Positions 16,227 through 25,827 of a stretch of 64,000 nt of DNA are shown in pieces. This stretch comes from CANKHA01 sp035652315. GTDB taxonomy: Bacteria > Pseudomonadota > Alphaproteobacteria > Rhizobiales > Xanthobacteraceae. Each line of letters starts with the position of its first letter. Positions within the stretch are counted from its first letter, which is position 1. Location: NCBI GenBank assembly GCA_035652315.1, contig DASREA010000011.1, positions 43,361 through 107,360 of the forward strand. The letters run 5' to 3'. The translations under genes were made by a program, and so were the position numbers. The notes beneath the pieces were generated by a model. That model was given only the letters and a program-made list of their open reading frames with translations, did no database searches and was not told the origin of the DNA.

Positions 16227-16790
16227 GCCGATCCCCCTCTTTCGCGTCGGGTCGATAGGGTGGTGCAGCGTCGTAAAGGCCGTATTAAGTGCAAGCGGGG
16301 CGACGCCTTGGCGCGGCTTCGGGTGCAATTTCCCCAACGCCAAGGTTAGCCAAAGATGAATGTGACAATGCTTGTGAGTCGGCCAGACCCGCAGCCCAAC
16401 GCGGTTGGCGCTGCTCCGCCCCTGGCGGCTCGGCCCGCTGCCGCGGCGATGATGCCCCTCCTCCGCCCGAATCGTGGTCGCCGTGCGCCGCCGCATCTCC
16501 GCGCCGTGCCGGCATCTGCTGGAGCGTCGAGCCGGTATCGAGCGGCGTCATTCGCTGCGGCTCGACTGCGGTCGAAGCGCGACTCCAATTCCTTAACTTT
16601 CGCCAGGCAGAATTTTCCGCGGACGATTCGCGCCGGGCATGAAGAATCCGCTTGAATGCCCGGCATTGTGTGTTATCTGGAATCCGCCGCTGTAACGGTC
16701 CGCGCGTTGGGTCTGTTTCAGCGGCATTCGCTTCCGTGAGCCGGTTCGCCGGTCTCTCGGGCTTCGATCTCTGGTTGGGGAGGACATGGC
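16227..16790. other. Intergenic region between EAL gene and speD
   Basis: 564 bases between divergent genes with no convincing coding frame; the open frames have Arg/Ala/Pro-rich shadow composition. The part next to speD (about 16650-16790) is the likely leader and holds a hairpin with a TTCG loop near 16738-16755. I saw no match to a known riboswitch. Confidence 0.45.
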
Positions 16791-17291
16791 ATGCGCCAGC
16801 AAGCCCTCTTCCAATTGGGGACGGGCTTGGGGACCCCAAGTACCTCCCGAAAGGAAGACCTAGCGATCGCCAAAGCTACCAAAGTCAAAGCCGCAGCTGC
16901 GGTCGAGACCGAACAGCGTGACGATCATTTCGTGGTGAGGAACGGGGTGCGGTGCGCCGGGGCGCATCTCATCGTCGACCTTTACGAAGCCCAACGTCTC
17001 GACGATATCGACCATATCGAAGCGACGCTGCGGCGCTGCGTCGATGCGGCGGGGGCGACCCTTCTGCATATCCATCTGCATCATTTCGAGCCCAACGGTG
17101 GCGTTTCCGGCGTGGCGGTGCTGGCGGAAAGCCACATCTCCATCCATTCCTGGCCGGAAAACGGATACGCCGCGCTCGATGTGTTCATGTGCGGCAATGC
17201 CAATCCGGACGCATGCATTCCGGTCCTGAGAAAGGCGTTCAAGCCGAAACAGGTCGCTGTCAGCGAAATCCTGCGCGGCCAAGGCGCCTAG
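16791..17291 (+). CDS. speD: S-adenosylmethionine decarboxylase proenzyme
   Basis: The product supplies decarboxylated SAM, the aminopropyl donor for spermidine. The 166-residue proenzyme has the self-cleavage site LAESHISIHSWPE: chain cleavage between Glu113 and Ser114 creates the pyruvoyl cofactor, with His119 and Cys134 as expected catalytic partners. The N-terminal 45 residues are a low-complexity extension before HLIVDLY; extensions of this kind occur in Rhizobiales SpeD. GGGGAGG precedes the ATG. speE follows 65 bases downstream, separated by a strong hairpin. Confidence 0.95.
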   Translation: MRQQALFQLGTGLGTPSTSRKEDLAIAKATKVKAAAAVETEQRDDHFVVRNGVRCAGAHLIVDLYEAQRLDDIDHIEATLRRCVDAAGATLLHIHLHHFEPNGGVSGVAVLAESHISIHSWPENGYAALDVFMCGNANPDACIPVLRKAFKPKQVAVSEILRGQGA

Positions 17292-17313
17292 ACGCCATTG
17301 CCCTCGAACCTGC

Positions 17314-17339
17314 AAACGGCCGGATCGCTCCGGCCGTTT
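17314..17339 (+). promoter_or_regulatory. Perfect hairpin between speD and speE
   Basis: AAACGGCCGGA and TCCGGCCGTTT pair fully (11 base pairs, 4-base loop TCGC). Only TTT then C follows, so it may act as a partial terminator, an attenuator or an mRNA stabiliser that sets the SpeD:SpeE ratio. The stem ends 17 bases before the speE start, with the ribosome site GGAGA exposed just after it. Confidence 0.6.
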
Positions 17340-17356
17340 CAGCTTGGAGAAAGCCG

Positions 17357-18226
17357 ATGACGGAAAAACGCTGGATTGCCGAAACCCTGTTCGACGAACT
17401 CGGCTTCCGCATGACCTTTGAGGTTGAACGAGTGCTCTACGAGACGCGGACCGAACACCAGCATCTGATCCTGTTTGAGCATAATTTTTTCGGCAAGATG
17501 CTCATGCTCGACGGCGCCACCCAAATCACCAGCCGCGACGAGTTCATCTACCAGGAGATGATGAGCCATGTTCCGCTCTTTGCCCATGGCCGCGCCAAAG
17601 AAGTGCTGATTATCGGCGGCGGCGACTGCGGCATCGCCGAAGAAGTGCTCAAGCACAAATCGGTGGCCCGCCTCACCCAGGTGGAGATCGACGCTTCCGT
17701 GATCGAATTCTCCAAGGAGCATTATCCCGAGTTCACAGGGCCCGTTTTTGCTGACAAGCGCTTCAACAGCGTCATCGCCGACGGCATGGCCTATGTCGCC
17801 GAAACCGACCGGCGCTTCGACGTGATCATCGTCGATTCCACCGATCCCCAAGGACCCGGCGCGGTGCTGTTCACGCGTGAGTTTTACGCCAATTGCAAGA
17901 AATGCATGGCCGAAGGCGGGGTGATGGTGACGCAGAATGGCGTGCCTTTCTTCCAGGCCGACGAATTGGTCACCAGCGTGCGGTATTTCCGCGAGCTCTA
18001 TGCCGACGGCGCCTGCTACGTCGCGGCTATTCCCACCTATGTCGGTGGTCACATGGCGATGGGCTGGGCCGCGGACGACCCGGCCTTGCGGCAGGCCAGC
18101 GCTGAGACGATTGCCGAACGCTACAAGGCCGCCGGATCGTTCAAGACGCAATATTGGACGCCAGACGTGCACAAGGCAGCCTTCGCGCTGCCGCGCTTCA
18201 TCGCCGACAAGGTGGCGCGGGCTTGA
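17357..18226 (+). CDS. speE: Polyamine aminopropyltransferase (spermidine synthase)
   Basis: The enzyme transfers the aminopropyl group of decarboxylated SAM to putrescine. The 289-residue product shows the family motifs: LMLDGATQITSRDEFIYQEM, the nucleotide loop IIGGGDCGIAEEVLKH, acidic VEIDASVIEFSK, and VDSTDPQGPG with the catalytic Asp. The length agrees with E. coli SpeE (288). The start at 17357 follows GGAGAAAG; the longer frame overlaps speD and is not coding. It is convergent with aspS, with only 3 bases between the stops. Confidence 0.95.
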   Translation: MTEKRWIAETLFDELGFRMTFEVERVLYETRTEHQHLILFEHNFFGKMLMLDGATQITSRDEFIYQEMMSHVPLFAHGRAKEVLIIGGGDCGIAEEVLKHKSVARLTQVEIDASVIEFSKEHYPEFTGPVFADKRFNSVIADGMAYVAETDRRFDVIIVDSTDPQGPGAVLFTREFYANCKKCMAEGGVMVTQNGVPFFQADELVTSVRYFRELYADGACYVAAIPTYVGGHMAMGWAADDPALRQASAETIAERYKAAGSFKTQYWTPDVHKAAFALPRFIADKVARA

Positions 18227-18229
18227 GGC

Positions 18230-20026
18230 CTACTTCTTCGGCAGGTCGAGCTTGATATGCAGCTCCTTGAGCTGCTTGGGCGAGACCTCCGATGGCGCGC
18301 CCATCAGCAGGTCTTCGGCGCGCTGATTCATCGGGAAAAGCACCACCTCGCGCAGGTTTTCCTCATCGCAAAGCAGCATGACAATACGGTCGAGACCGGG
18401 AGCGATGCCGCCGTGCGGCGGGGCGCCATATTGTAGCGCGCGCAGCATGCCGCCGAATTTCTTCTCCAGAACGTCCTCGCCATAGCCGGCGAGCGCAAAG
18501 GCCTTGCGCATCACGTCGGGCCGGTGATTGCGGATCGCGCCGGATGATAGTTCGATGCCGTTGCAGACCACGTCATACTGGATCGCCTTGAGGCTCAGAA
18601 GCTTCTCTGCGTCGCGGGCGTCGAGCCCCAGGAATTCCTCGATCGGCAGGCTCGGCATGGAGAACGGATTATGGGAGAAGTCGATCTTCTTCTCCTCCTC
18701 GTTCCATTCATACATCGGGAAGTCGACGATCCAGCAGAACTCGAAGCGGTCCTTCGTCACAAGACCAAGCTCCTCGCCAACCTTGGCGCGCGCCGGGCCG
18801 GCGAATTTCACGAAGTCGTTCGGCTTCCCGGCGACGAAGAACACCGCATCGCCGACTTTGAGGCGAAGCCTTTGCCGGAGTGCTTCGGCGCGCTCGACGC
18901 CGATGTTCTTGGCCAGCGGACCCGCGCCGCCCTCTTCTCCCTCGCGCCAGAAAATGTAGCCCAGTCCAGGCTGGCCCTCGCCTTGCGCCCAGGCATTCAT
19001 GCGGTCGCAGAAGGCGCGGTTGCCTCCGCCCGGGGCGGGAATGGCCCAGACCTGCGCCGAAGCGTCGGCGGCCAAGATGTTAGCAAAAATTTTGAAGCCC
19101 GAGCCGCGAAACGTCTCGCTCACGTCCTGCATCTCGATCGGGTTGCGCAGGTCGGGCTTGTCGGTACCGTATTTCCGCAGCGCGTCGGCATAAGGAATGA
19201 GCGGAAATTTCGGCGTCACTGGCTTGCCACCGCCGAATTCCTCGAAAACGCCGCGCAGCACCGGTTCGACGGCGGCGAAGACGTCCTCCTGGGTGACGAA
19301 GCTCATCTCGATATCGAGCTGGTAGAACTCGCCGGGTGAGCGGTCGGCACGCGCGTCTTCGTCGCGGAAACAGGGCGCGATCTGGAAATAGCGGTCGAAG
19401 CCAGCGACCATGATCAATTGCTTGAACTGCTGCGGCGCCTGCGGCAGCGCGTAGAACTTGCCCGGGTGCAGGCGCGACGGCACCAGGAAATCACGCGCGC
19501 CTTCCGGCGACGACGCGGTGAGAATGGGCGTCTGGAATTCGAAGAAGCCATTTTCCTTCATGCGCCGCCGCAAAGAAGCGATGATCGCCTCGCGCTTCAT
19601 GATGTTGGCATGCAGCCGCTCTCGGCGCAGATCGAGAAACCGGTATTTGAGACGAATTTCTTCCGGATATTCCTGCTCGCCGAAGACCGGCATGGGAAGT
19701 TCGGCAGCCGGACTCAGAACTTCGATCTCGTTGACATAGACTTCGATCTGGCCGGTCGGAAGATCGGGATTTTCGGTGCCGCCGGGGCGGTGCCGCACCT
19801 TGCCGTCGACGCGGACCACCCACTCGGCGCGCAATTTCTCGGCTTCGCGGAAAGCCGGACTGTCGGGATCGATCACGATCTGCGTAATTCCGTAATGATC
19901 GCGCAAATCGATAAACAGTACGCCGCCATGATCGCGGATGCGGTGACACCAGCCCGCCAGGCGCGCGTTTTTTCCGACCTCGCTCTCGCGAAGCTCGCCG
20001 CAGGTGTGGGTGCGGTAGCGATGCAT
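18230..20026 (-). CDS. aspS: Aspartate--tRNA ligase (probably non-discriminating, AspRS)
   Basis: A 598-residue class II aminoacyl-tRNA synthetase of the bacterial type. It has an N-terminal OB-fold (RLAGWCHRIRDHGGVLFIDLRDHYG), motif 2 (FRDEDARADRSPGEFYQLDIEMSF), a large GAD insertion domain, and motif 3 (PHGGIAPGLDRIVML). MHRYRTHTCG is the classic start; the second of two in-frame ATGs (20026) is chosen because the CAGG ribosome site directly abuts the first (20032). Whether it also charges tRNA-Asn depends on asnS and gatCAB, not visible here. It is divergent from rnd. Confidence 0.95.
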   Translation of the reverse strand: MHRYRTHTCGELRESEVGKNARLAGWCHRIRDHGGVLFIDLRDHYGITQIVIDPDSPAFREAEKLRAEWVVRVDGKVRHRPGGTENPDLPTGQIEVYVNEIEVLSPAAELPMPVFGEQEYPEEIRLKYRFLDLRRERLHANIMKREAIIASLRRRMKENGFFEFQTPILTASSPEGARDFLVPSRLHPGKFYALPQAPQQFKQLIMVAGFDRYFQIAPCFRDEDARADRSPGEFYQLDIEMSFVTQEDVFAAVEPVLRGVFEEFGGGKPVTPKFPLIPYADALRKYGTDKPDLRNPIEMQDVSETFRGSGFKIFANILAADASAQVWAIPAPGGGNRAFCDRMNAWAQGEGQPGLGYIFWREGEEGGAGPLAKNIGVERAEALRQRLRLKVGDAVFFVAGKPNDFVKFAGPARAKVGEELGLVTKDRFEFCWIVDFPMYEWNEEEKKIDFSHNPFSMPSLPIEEFLGLDARDAEKLLSLKAIQYDVVCNGIELSSGAIRNHRPDVMRKAFALAGYGEDVLEKKFGGMLRALQYGAPPHGGIAPGLDRIVMLLCDEENLREVVLFPMNQRAEDLLMGAPSEVSPKQLKELHIKLDLPKK

Positions 20027-20148
20027 AATCATCCTGAAAAGAGGGCCGCGGCCACGAAAGAGTGGCGCGAAAAACACACGGGCCCGCCGGTTTGTCAAGC
20101 AAAGCCTAGGCGCTTTGCCAACGTGGAAAGCTGCGTTATCTAGCAGCC

Positions 20149-21297
20149 ATGGAGCCGATAACCGCAACGGGGGAACTGGCCGAGGCCTGCGCCCGTCTTG
20201 CACGTCACCCGTTTGTGACGGTGGATACCGAATTCCTGCGCGAGTCGACCTACTACCCCCTCCTCTGTGTGGCCCAGATTGCAAGTCCGGACGAAGCGGT
20301 GGTCGTCGACGCGCTGGCGCCGAATCTCGATCTCGGACCTTTTTTCGACCTGCTGATCGACGAGCGCGTACTGAAGGTCTTTCACGCCGCGCGGCAGGAT
20401 CTTGAAATCGTCTGGCATCGCGTCGGCAAACTGCCGCATCCGATTTTCGACACGCAGGTCGCGGCCATGGTTTTGGGCTACGGCGATTCGATCTCTTACG
20501 ACCAGCTCGTGCAGCGGATCACCGGCGACACCTTGGACAAATCGAACCGCTTCACCGACTGGACGCGCCGGCCCCTGAGCGAAGCCCAGCTCAAATACGC
20601 CGTCTCCGATGTCACTCATCTCCGCGACGTCTATCTTGCCCTATCCGCAGACCTGGAAAAGCGCGGCCGCGCCGAATGGGTGAGCGCGGAAATGGACATC
20701 CTGACATCGCCGAAAACATACCAAGCCGATCCGGAGCACGCCTGGGAGCGGCTGCGCTCGCGCGTGCGCAAGCCGAAGGAGTTGGCGGTGCTCATGGAAG
20801 TGGCCGCCTGGCGCGAACGCGAGGCGCAGATGCGCGACGTCCCTCGCGGCCGCGTCCTCAAGGATGATGTGCTGGTCGACATCGCCGTACAGGCTCCTCC
20901 TACGCTGGAACGGCTGGGCCATTTGCGATCGCTGCCCAAGGGTTTCGAGCGATCCAAATGGGGCGAAGCCATTGTCGCGGCCGTCAACCGCGGCATCGCC
21001 CGTGATCCGAAATCCCTGCCCCGCCTCGAACGGGCCCGCTCCGGCAACGGCGGTGCCTCGGTAGAACTCCTCAAGGTGCTGTTGCGGATGACCGCGGAAC
21101 AGCACGGCGTTGCGGCGAAGGTCATTGCCACCGTGGATGACTTGGAAAATATCGCGGCCGACGACAACGCCGATGTACCGGCGCTAAAAGGCTGGCGCCG
21201 CGAGTTATTCGGCGAAAGGGCGTTGGCGCTCAAGCACGGGCAATTGGCGCTGGCGATGGATAAAGGCCGCGTCACCGCGGTGCGCCGCGGCGATTGA
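20149..21297 (+). CDS. rnd: Ribonuclease D
   Basis: A 3'-to-5' exoribonuclease involved in tRNA 3'-end maturation. The 382-residue product has the DEDD exonuclease motifs: VDTEF (Asp26, Glu28), the segment VFHAARQDLEIVW, and motif III YAVSDVTHL with Tyr. These are followed by two HRDC domains (the first near ELAVLMEVAAWREREAQ), as in E. coli RNase D (375 residues). It is divergent from aspS and convergent with ppx, 12 bases apart. Confidence 0.93.
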   Translation: MEPITATGELAEACARLARHPFVTVDTEFLRESTYYPLLCVAQIASPDEAVVVDALAPNLDLGPFFDLLIDERVLKVFHAARQDLEIVWHRVGKLPHPIFDTQVAAMVLGYGDSISYDQLVQRITGDTLDKSNRFTDWTRRPLSEAQLKYAVSDVTHLRDVYLALSADLEKRGRAEWVSAEMDILTSPKTYQADPEHAWERLRSRVRKPKELAVLMEVAAWREREAQMRDVPRGRVLKDDVLVDIAVQAPPTLERLGHLRSLPKGFERSKWGEAIVAAVNRGIARDPKSLPRLERARSGNGGASVELLKVLLRMTAEQHGVAAKVIATVDDLENIAADDNADVPALKGWRRELFGERALALKHGQLALAMDKGRVTAVRRGD

Positions 21298-21309
21298 AGG
21301 TGCACGCCG

Positions 21310-22887
21310 CTACTCCGTCAGCAGCACGGGCTCCCGCCCGATCAGCCTGCCAAGCTGTTTTAGACGGTTGAACAGCCGCTCGCCGGCCAGCGGTTCGTAT
21401 TTGCCCCGCAGCTTGAGGGTCAATTTGCGCTGACGTACCTGCATCGGCACGTGCGGCAGTACACCGGGCATGGCCGCCGAAACCAGATAGGCCACGCGCA
21501 TCGCCGCCCCAAGGATGCGGGCATGATCGAGCATGCGGGTGGACGCCAGTTCGCGCAATCGCGGCGACAATTCCTCTTCCACTAGGCCCATATGGCGATA
21601 GTAGATGGTCAGGGCGAGAAAGGCGCGACCCGGGTGATCGGTGGCGAAGAATCCGTTGTTGGCGATGATGTTGAGCGATTGCTCGCCACGATAGTCTGGA
21701 TGCGTGCGCCAGCCGATGTCGGCGAGCAGGCAAGCGGCATGCCGCAACCGCTTTTCCTCCGCCGATTCATCGAGCCCAGTCGAGGCCATGAAGCGATCGG
21801 TCCACTCGATCATCTCCTCGCAATGGCGCGGCGAGCGCGAACGGAGGATGTTGAGATCGGAAGCGGCGGCGATGAGGCCGTCCTTTTGTCTTTCCTTAGC
21901 GCTCAGCAGCGAATAGAGCAGCCCTTCCCTGATGCCGAGCACGGAGACGACGATTTCCGACGGTTTGCCGACGCGGATGAGATGTTCGAGAACCAGCGCG
22001 GCGTAAGGCAGGAGCGGCCGCCGCGCCTTTGCCACGACTTCGATGCGCGAAAGCGATTCGGGATTGGCGCGATGGACCAGCCGCGCGAATTCGATGGCCT
22101 CTTTTGCCGGAATGACATAGCCGTGCATGACGTGCAGCGGATAGCCCGTCTGAAACATGTGCAAGCGCGCTAGCGAGCGCCAGGTGCCGCCGACGGCGTA
22201 GAAGCGGCGCCCTTTCATCCCCTTCAGCATCGGCACGTGGCTGAGTGATTTTACGACCACCTTTTCCGCGCGCTTGATGGATTTCGACGCCAGGTCCTGC
22301 AGCGCCAGTCCGCCAAGCGGCAAGGTCACGCGGCCGCGAATCTGCGAATGATGCAAATCGCTGCATTCGAGCGAGCCGCCACCGAGATCGCCGACAATGC
22401 CGTCCGGATGATGAATGCCCGACATCACGCCAAGCGCAGAGAGTTCCGCCTCGCGGGCACCGGAAAGCACGTCGATCTTTGTCCGGCAAATGCGCTGCGC
22501 CTCGGCGATGAAAGTTTTGCCGTTGCTCGCCTCGCGGCAAGCCGCCGTGGCAATTACCCACAGCCGGCCGACGCCTATGGTGTCGCAAATCGAGCGGAAG
22601 CGGCGCAAGGCGCCAAGTGCCTCGGCCACCGCGATCGGCGCCAGCAGGCCGGTCGACTGCACTTGGCGACCGAGCCCGCAGAGCGCCTTTTCGTTGAAGA
22701 TCGGAACCGGGCTTCGCGTCAGTCCTTCGTAGACGACGAGACGTACCGAGTTGGAACCTATGTCGATGACGCCGACCGGAGGTCCGCGATTGAGCCGGCC
22801 TTGGGCTTGGCCAAGCCGGGCACGGCCTTCAGGCGCGGTTGAGCCGGCGCGAGAGGCGGGGCGAGGATTCTTTGAGCGATTTGCCAC
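21310..22887 (-). CDS. ppx: Exopolyphosphatase (Ppx/GppA family)
   Basis: A processive hydrolase releasing phosphate from polyphosphate ends, or pppGpp phosphatase. The 525-residue product has the actin-fold phosphate-1 motif VGVIDIGSNSVRLVVY (about 38-53), a second loop GDLGGGSLE, and an HD-like C-terminal half (LRHAACLLADIGWRTHPDYR). The start at 22887 lies inside the end of ppk (59-base overlap); a later start is possible, since the first 30 residues are low-complexity. Coupling to ppk links synthesis and breakdown of polyphosphate. Confidence 0.9.
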   Translation of the reverse strand: MANRSKNPRPASRAGSTAPEGRARLGQAQGRLNRGPPVGVIDIGSNSVRLVVYEGLTRSPVPIFNEKALCGLGRQVQSTGLLAPIAVAEALGALRRFRSICDTIGVGRLWVIATAACREASNGKTFIAEAQRICRTKIDVLSGAREAELSALGVMSGIHHPDGIVGDLGGGSLECSDLHHSQIRGRVTLPLGGLALQDLASKSIKRAEKVVVKSLSHVPMLKGMKGRRFYAVGGTWRSLARLHMFQTGYPLHVMHGYVIPAKEAIEFARLVHRANPESLSRIEVVAKARRPLLPYAALVLEHLIRVGKPSEIVVSVLGIREGLLYSLLSAKERQKDGLIAAASDLNILRSRSPRHCEEMIEWTDRFMASTGLDESAEEKRLRHAACLLADIGWRTHPDYRGEQSLNIIANNGFFATDHPGRAFLALTIYYRHMGLVEEELSPRLRELASTRMLDHARILGAAMRVAYLVSAAMPGVLPHVPMQVRQRKLTLKLRGKYEPLAGERLFNRLKQLGRLIGREPVLLTE

Positions 22888-25054
22888 GGCCTGACAAACT
22901 CGGATTCGTCATGAAATATTTATGCGCATTGAACGGCTCCTCGCCGGGCGCCGCCTTTATGCGCGTCGAACTGCCGTCGGGCAAGAGCCTCCAGCTTTGC
23001 TCATTGTCCTTGAAATTCGCGACCATGATTTGGTCGAGGACCTGTTCGTGTACGGTCGGATTGAGAATCGGGCAAAGAACTTCGACCCGGCGATCGAGGT
23101 TGCGCGGCATCATGTCGGCCGAGGAGATGTAGACCGCGGCTTTCGGGTCTGGCAGGCCGTCGCCCGCGCCGAAGCAATAGATCCGCCCATGCTCGAGGAA
23201 GCGGCCGACAATCGATTTCACCCTGATGTTATCGGAAAGCCCCGGGATCCCCGGTCTCAAGCAGCAGATTCCGCGCACCACGAGATCGACGGCGACACCC
23301 GCCCGCGACGCCTCGTACAGCGCGTCGATGATGTCGGGATCCACCAACGCATTCATCTTCATCCATATCGCGCCGCGGCGGCCGGCCTTAGCATGCTCGA
23401 TCTGCTCGGCGATATGGCTCTGGATGCATTTACGCAACGTGAGCGGCGAAACCGCCATCTCCTCCAATTCCGCCGGCTCGGCGTAGCCGGTCACGAAATT
23501 GAAGATACGCGAGACGTCCCGCGCGATCACCGGATCGGCGCTGAAGAAGGAAAGATCGGTATAAATCTTCGCCGTCACCGGATGGTAGTTGCCGGTTCCG
23601 ACATGGACGTAGCTGGTGAGCGCCGCTCCTTCCCGTCGCACGACGAGCGACAGCTTGGCGTGCGTCTTCAACTCGATAAATCCGAAGACGACCTGCACGC
23701 CCGCGCGCTCGAGATCGCGCGCCCAGCGAATATTCGCTTCCTCGTCGAAGCGCGCCTTCAGTTCGACCAGCGCCGTCACCGACTTGCCGGCTTCGGCGGC
23801 TTCCGCCAGCGCCTTGACGATCGGCGAGTCCGCGGATGTCCGGTAGAGCGTCTGCTTGATGGCGACGACGTTCGGGTCGCGCGCCGCCTGCGTCAGATAT
23901 TGCACCACCACATCGAACGACTCGTAAGGATGATGAATGATGAGGTCCTTTTGCCGAATGGCGGCAAAGCAGTCGCCGTTATGCTCGCGCACCCGCTCGG
24001 GATAGCGCGGCGTAAACGCGCCGAAGTGCAAGGTCGGCCGGTCCAGATCGGCAAGCTGGCTGACTTCGTTGAGAGCGAGAAAGCCTTGAACGAGCATCAC
24101 TTCGTCGTCCGCAGCCGAAAGCGCGCGTTGCACGAAGCGTCGCAGTTCAGACGGCATGGCCGATTCCATTTCCAGCCGGATGACGGTCCCGCGCCGCCGA
24201 CGCTTGAGCACGGTTTCGAATTCGCGGACAAGGTCTTCGGCTTCTTCCTCAAGCTCCAATTCCGAGTCCCGGATGACCCGGAAGGCGCCCTGCCCCTTGA
24301 CCGTGTAGCCCGGAAAGAGCCGGCCGATGAAAAGGCTCGTCGTCTGCTCCAGCGTAATCATCCGCACTGTTTCGGCGTCAGGCTCGGATAGACGAATAAA
24401 GCGCTCGATCTTCTGCGGCATCCGAATGAGCGCATTCATCGCCTTGCCGTCGGCCGCGCGCGAAAGCTGAAGCGCGATGGTGAAGCCGAGGTTGGGGATG
24501 AACGGGAACGGATGCGCCGGATCGACCGCAAGCGGCGTCAACAGCGGGAAGACATGGCGGAGAAAATGAGTTTCCAGCGCCGCTCGTTCCTGGCGGGTGA
24601 CGTCGGGTCCATCGACCAAAATGATTTTTTCCCTCGCCAGGTCCTGCCTTAGCTCCTTCCAGCGCTCCTGTTGGTCATGCGCGAGACTCGATGCCATTTC
24701 ATTGATGCGCGTGAGCTGTTCGGCGGGCGTTAGCCCGTCGGGACTTTTGATCGCGATCCCGGCGCGGATCTGCCCCTTGAGGCCGGCGACGCGAACCATG
24801 AAGAATTCGTCGAGGTTGCTCGCCGAAATCAACAAGAAGCGCACTCGTTCGAGCAGTGGGTGGTTCTCGTTGGCCGCCTCTTCGAGCACGCGCCGATTAA
24901 AGTGCAGCCAGGACAACTCACGGTTGATAAAGCGCTCCGGGCTTCCGGCAAGGCTCGGAACAGATGCCTCGGGGCTCCCTCCGGCAGAAGCTGGTTTTTT
25001 CTCTGTTAAAACAGTGGCTTGCTTACGATCTGCCATGGCTCCGGACGATTCCAT
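22829..25054 (-). CDS. ppk1: Polyphosphate kinase 1
   Basis: It reversibly transfers the ATP gamma-phosphate to polyphosphate. The 741-residue protein shows the PPK1 layout: N domain (RFINRELSWLHFNRRVLEEA), head domain, and two phospholipase D-like catalytic halves (HHPYESFDVVVQYL, VAIKQTLYRTS, YVHVGTGNYHPVTAKIYTDLS with the phosphohistidine-type HxGTGNYH loop). The length fits the family (about 690-740). The start may be the ATG six codons later (25036). It is cotranscribed with the overlapping ppx. Confidence 0.95.
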   Translation of the reverse strand: MESSGAMADRKQATVLTEKKPASAGGSPEASVPSLAGSPERFINRELSWLHFNRRVLEEAANENHPLLERVRFLLISASNLDEFFMVRVAGLKGQIRAGIAIKSPDGLTPAEQLTRINEMASSLAHDQQERWKELRQDLAREKIILVDGPDVTRQERAALETHFLRHVFPLLTPLAVDPAHPFPFIPNLGFTIALQLSRAADGKAMNALIRMPQKIERFIRLSEPDAETVRMITLEQTTSLFIGRLFPGYTVKGQGAFRVIRDSELELEEEAEDLVREFETVLKRRRRGTVIRLEMESAMPSELRRFVQRALSAADDEVMLVQGFLALNEVSQLADLDRPTLHFGAFTPRYPERVREHNGDCFAAIRQKDLIIHHPYESFDVVVQYLTQAARDPNVVAIKQTLYRTSADSPIVKALAEAAEAGKSVTALVELKARFDEEANIRWARDLERAGVQVVFGFIELKTHAKLSLVVRREGAALTSYVHVGTGNYHPVTAKIYTDLSFFSADPVIARDVSRIFNFVTGYAEPAELEEMAVSPLTLRKCIQSHIAEQIEHAKAGRRGAIWMKMNALVDPDIIDALYEASRAGVAVDLVVRGICCLRPGIPGLSDNIRVKSIVGRFLEHGRIYCFGAGDGLPDPKAAVYISSADMMPRNLDRRVEVLCPILNPTVHEQVLDQIMVANFKDNEQSWRLLPDGSSTRIKAAPGEEPFNAHKYFMTNPSLSGRGKSLKESSPRLSRRLNRA

Positions 25055-25118
25055 CAGTTAGTTTCGCCGCCTATCGTGACCGCTCGGTGACATGATCGCG
25101 CCGGAGGGGGGAGCGCCG

Positions 25119-25820
25119 TCAAGCGTGACGGGCGCGAAAAAGTTCGCCGGCCAGGGCGCGCGTGATCGGCCGCTTCTGCTGCAAGGCCTCGTGATCGAGC
25201 CGGATCATCGCGGTGCGCGCCGCCGCAAACGAACGCTCGATGCGCCGCAGGACATAGCTGATCACATCTTCCTCGATCGCGAGCTGGCGGTCGGCGGCAA
25301 GCTTGACCATGACGGCACGCAACAGGCTGTCTTCAGGAGCGGCGAGCGTGACGACCGGCAAGGCGCGCAATCGCGACGCGAGATCATGCAAGCCGATGGC
25401 CCAACCGGCCGGCGGCGTGCGCGTCGTCACCAGGATGGACGCATCCTCCTCGCGCGCGAAATTGAGGAGGTGGAACAGCGCGGCCTCGTCAATGTTGCCT
25501 GGGGCGAGGTCCTCGATCACCAGCGCGCCCGTCGCCAACGCCGCCGGTGGCCGCGCTTCGGAAAGCGCACGCGCGGCGATTATCCGCGCGCCGGAAGCGG
25601 CCGCCCAGATGGCGGCGAGGTGACTTTTCCCGCAACCCTCCGGACCCGCCAGCACCATCGCCGGCGACGGCCAGTCGGGCCAGTTCTCCACCAGCGCCAA
25701 AGCGGCGGCGTTCGAGGCGCCGGCAAAAAAATCCTCCCGCGCAAAGCTCTCCGCATGCTGCAGCGCCAGCGACAATTGCCGCGGCCGCGTTCCGCTGTCG
25801 GTCGGCTGCGCTACCGCCAT
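25119..25820 (-). CDS. hdaA: DnaA regulatory inactivator HdaA
   Basis: A 233-residue AAA+ protein homologous to DnaA domain III without the DNA-binding domain. It has Walker A GPEGCGKSHLA (about 60-70), Walker B-like ALVIEDLAPG, sensor TTRTPPAGW and box VII-like region (DLASRLRALPVVTLAAP). The N-terminal RQLSLAL is a sliding-clamp binding motif. In Caulobacter HdaA with the clamp stimulates ATP hydrolysis by DnaA and so prevents over-initiation. It is followed by the ppk-ppx pair and preceded by the phosphatidyltransferase gene. Confidence 0.92.
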   Translation of the reverse strand: MAVAQPTDSGTRPRQLSLALQHAESFAREDFFAGASNAAALALVENWPDWPSPAMVLAGPEGCGKSHLAAIWAAASGARIIAARALSEARPPAALATGALVIEDLAPGNIDEAALFHLLNFAREEDASILVTTRTPPAGWAIGLHDLASRLRALPVVTLAAPEDSLLRAVMVKLAADRQLAIEEDVISYVLRRIERSFAAARTAMIRLDHEALQQKRPITRALAGELFRARHA

Positions 25821-25827
25821 GAAATCC

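Noticed and set aside
16285..16839. Long frames on both strands between the EAL gene and speD
   Set aside because: Arg/Ala/Pro-rich shadow composition typical of antisense frames in high-GC DNA, with no motifs.
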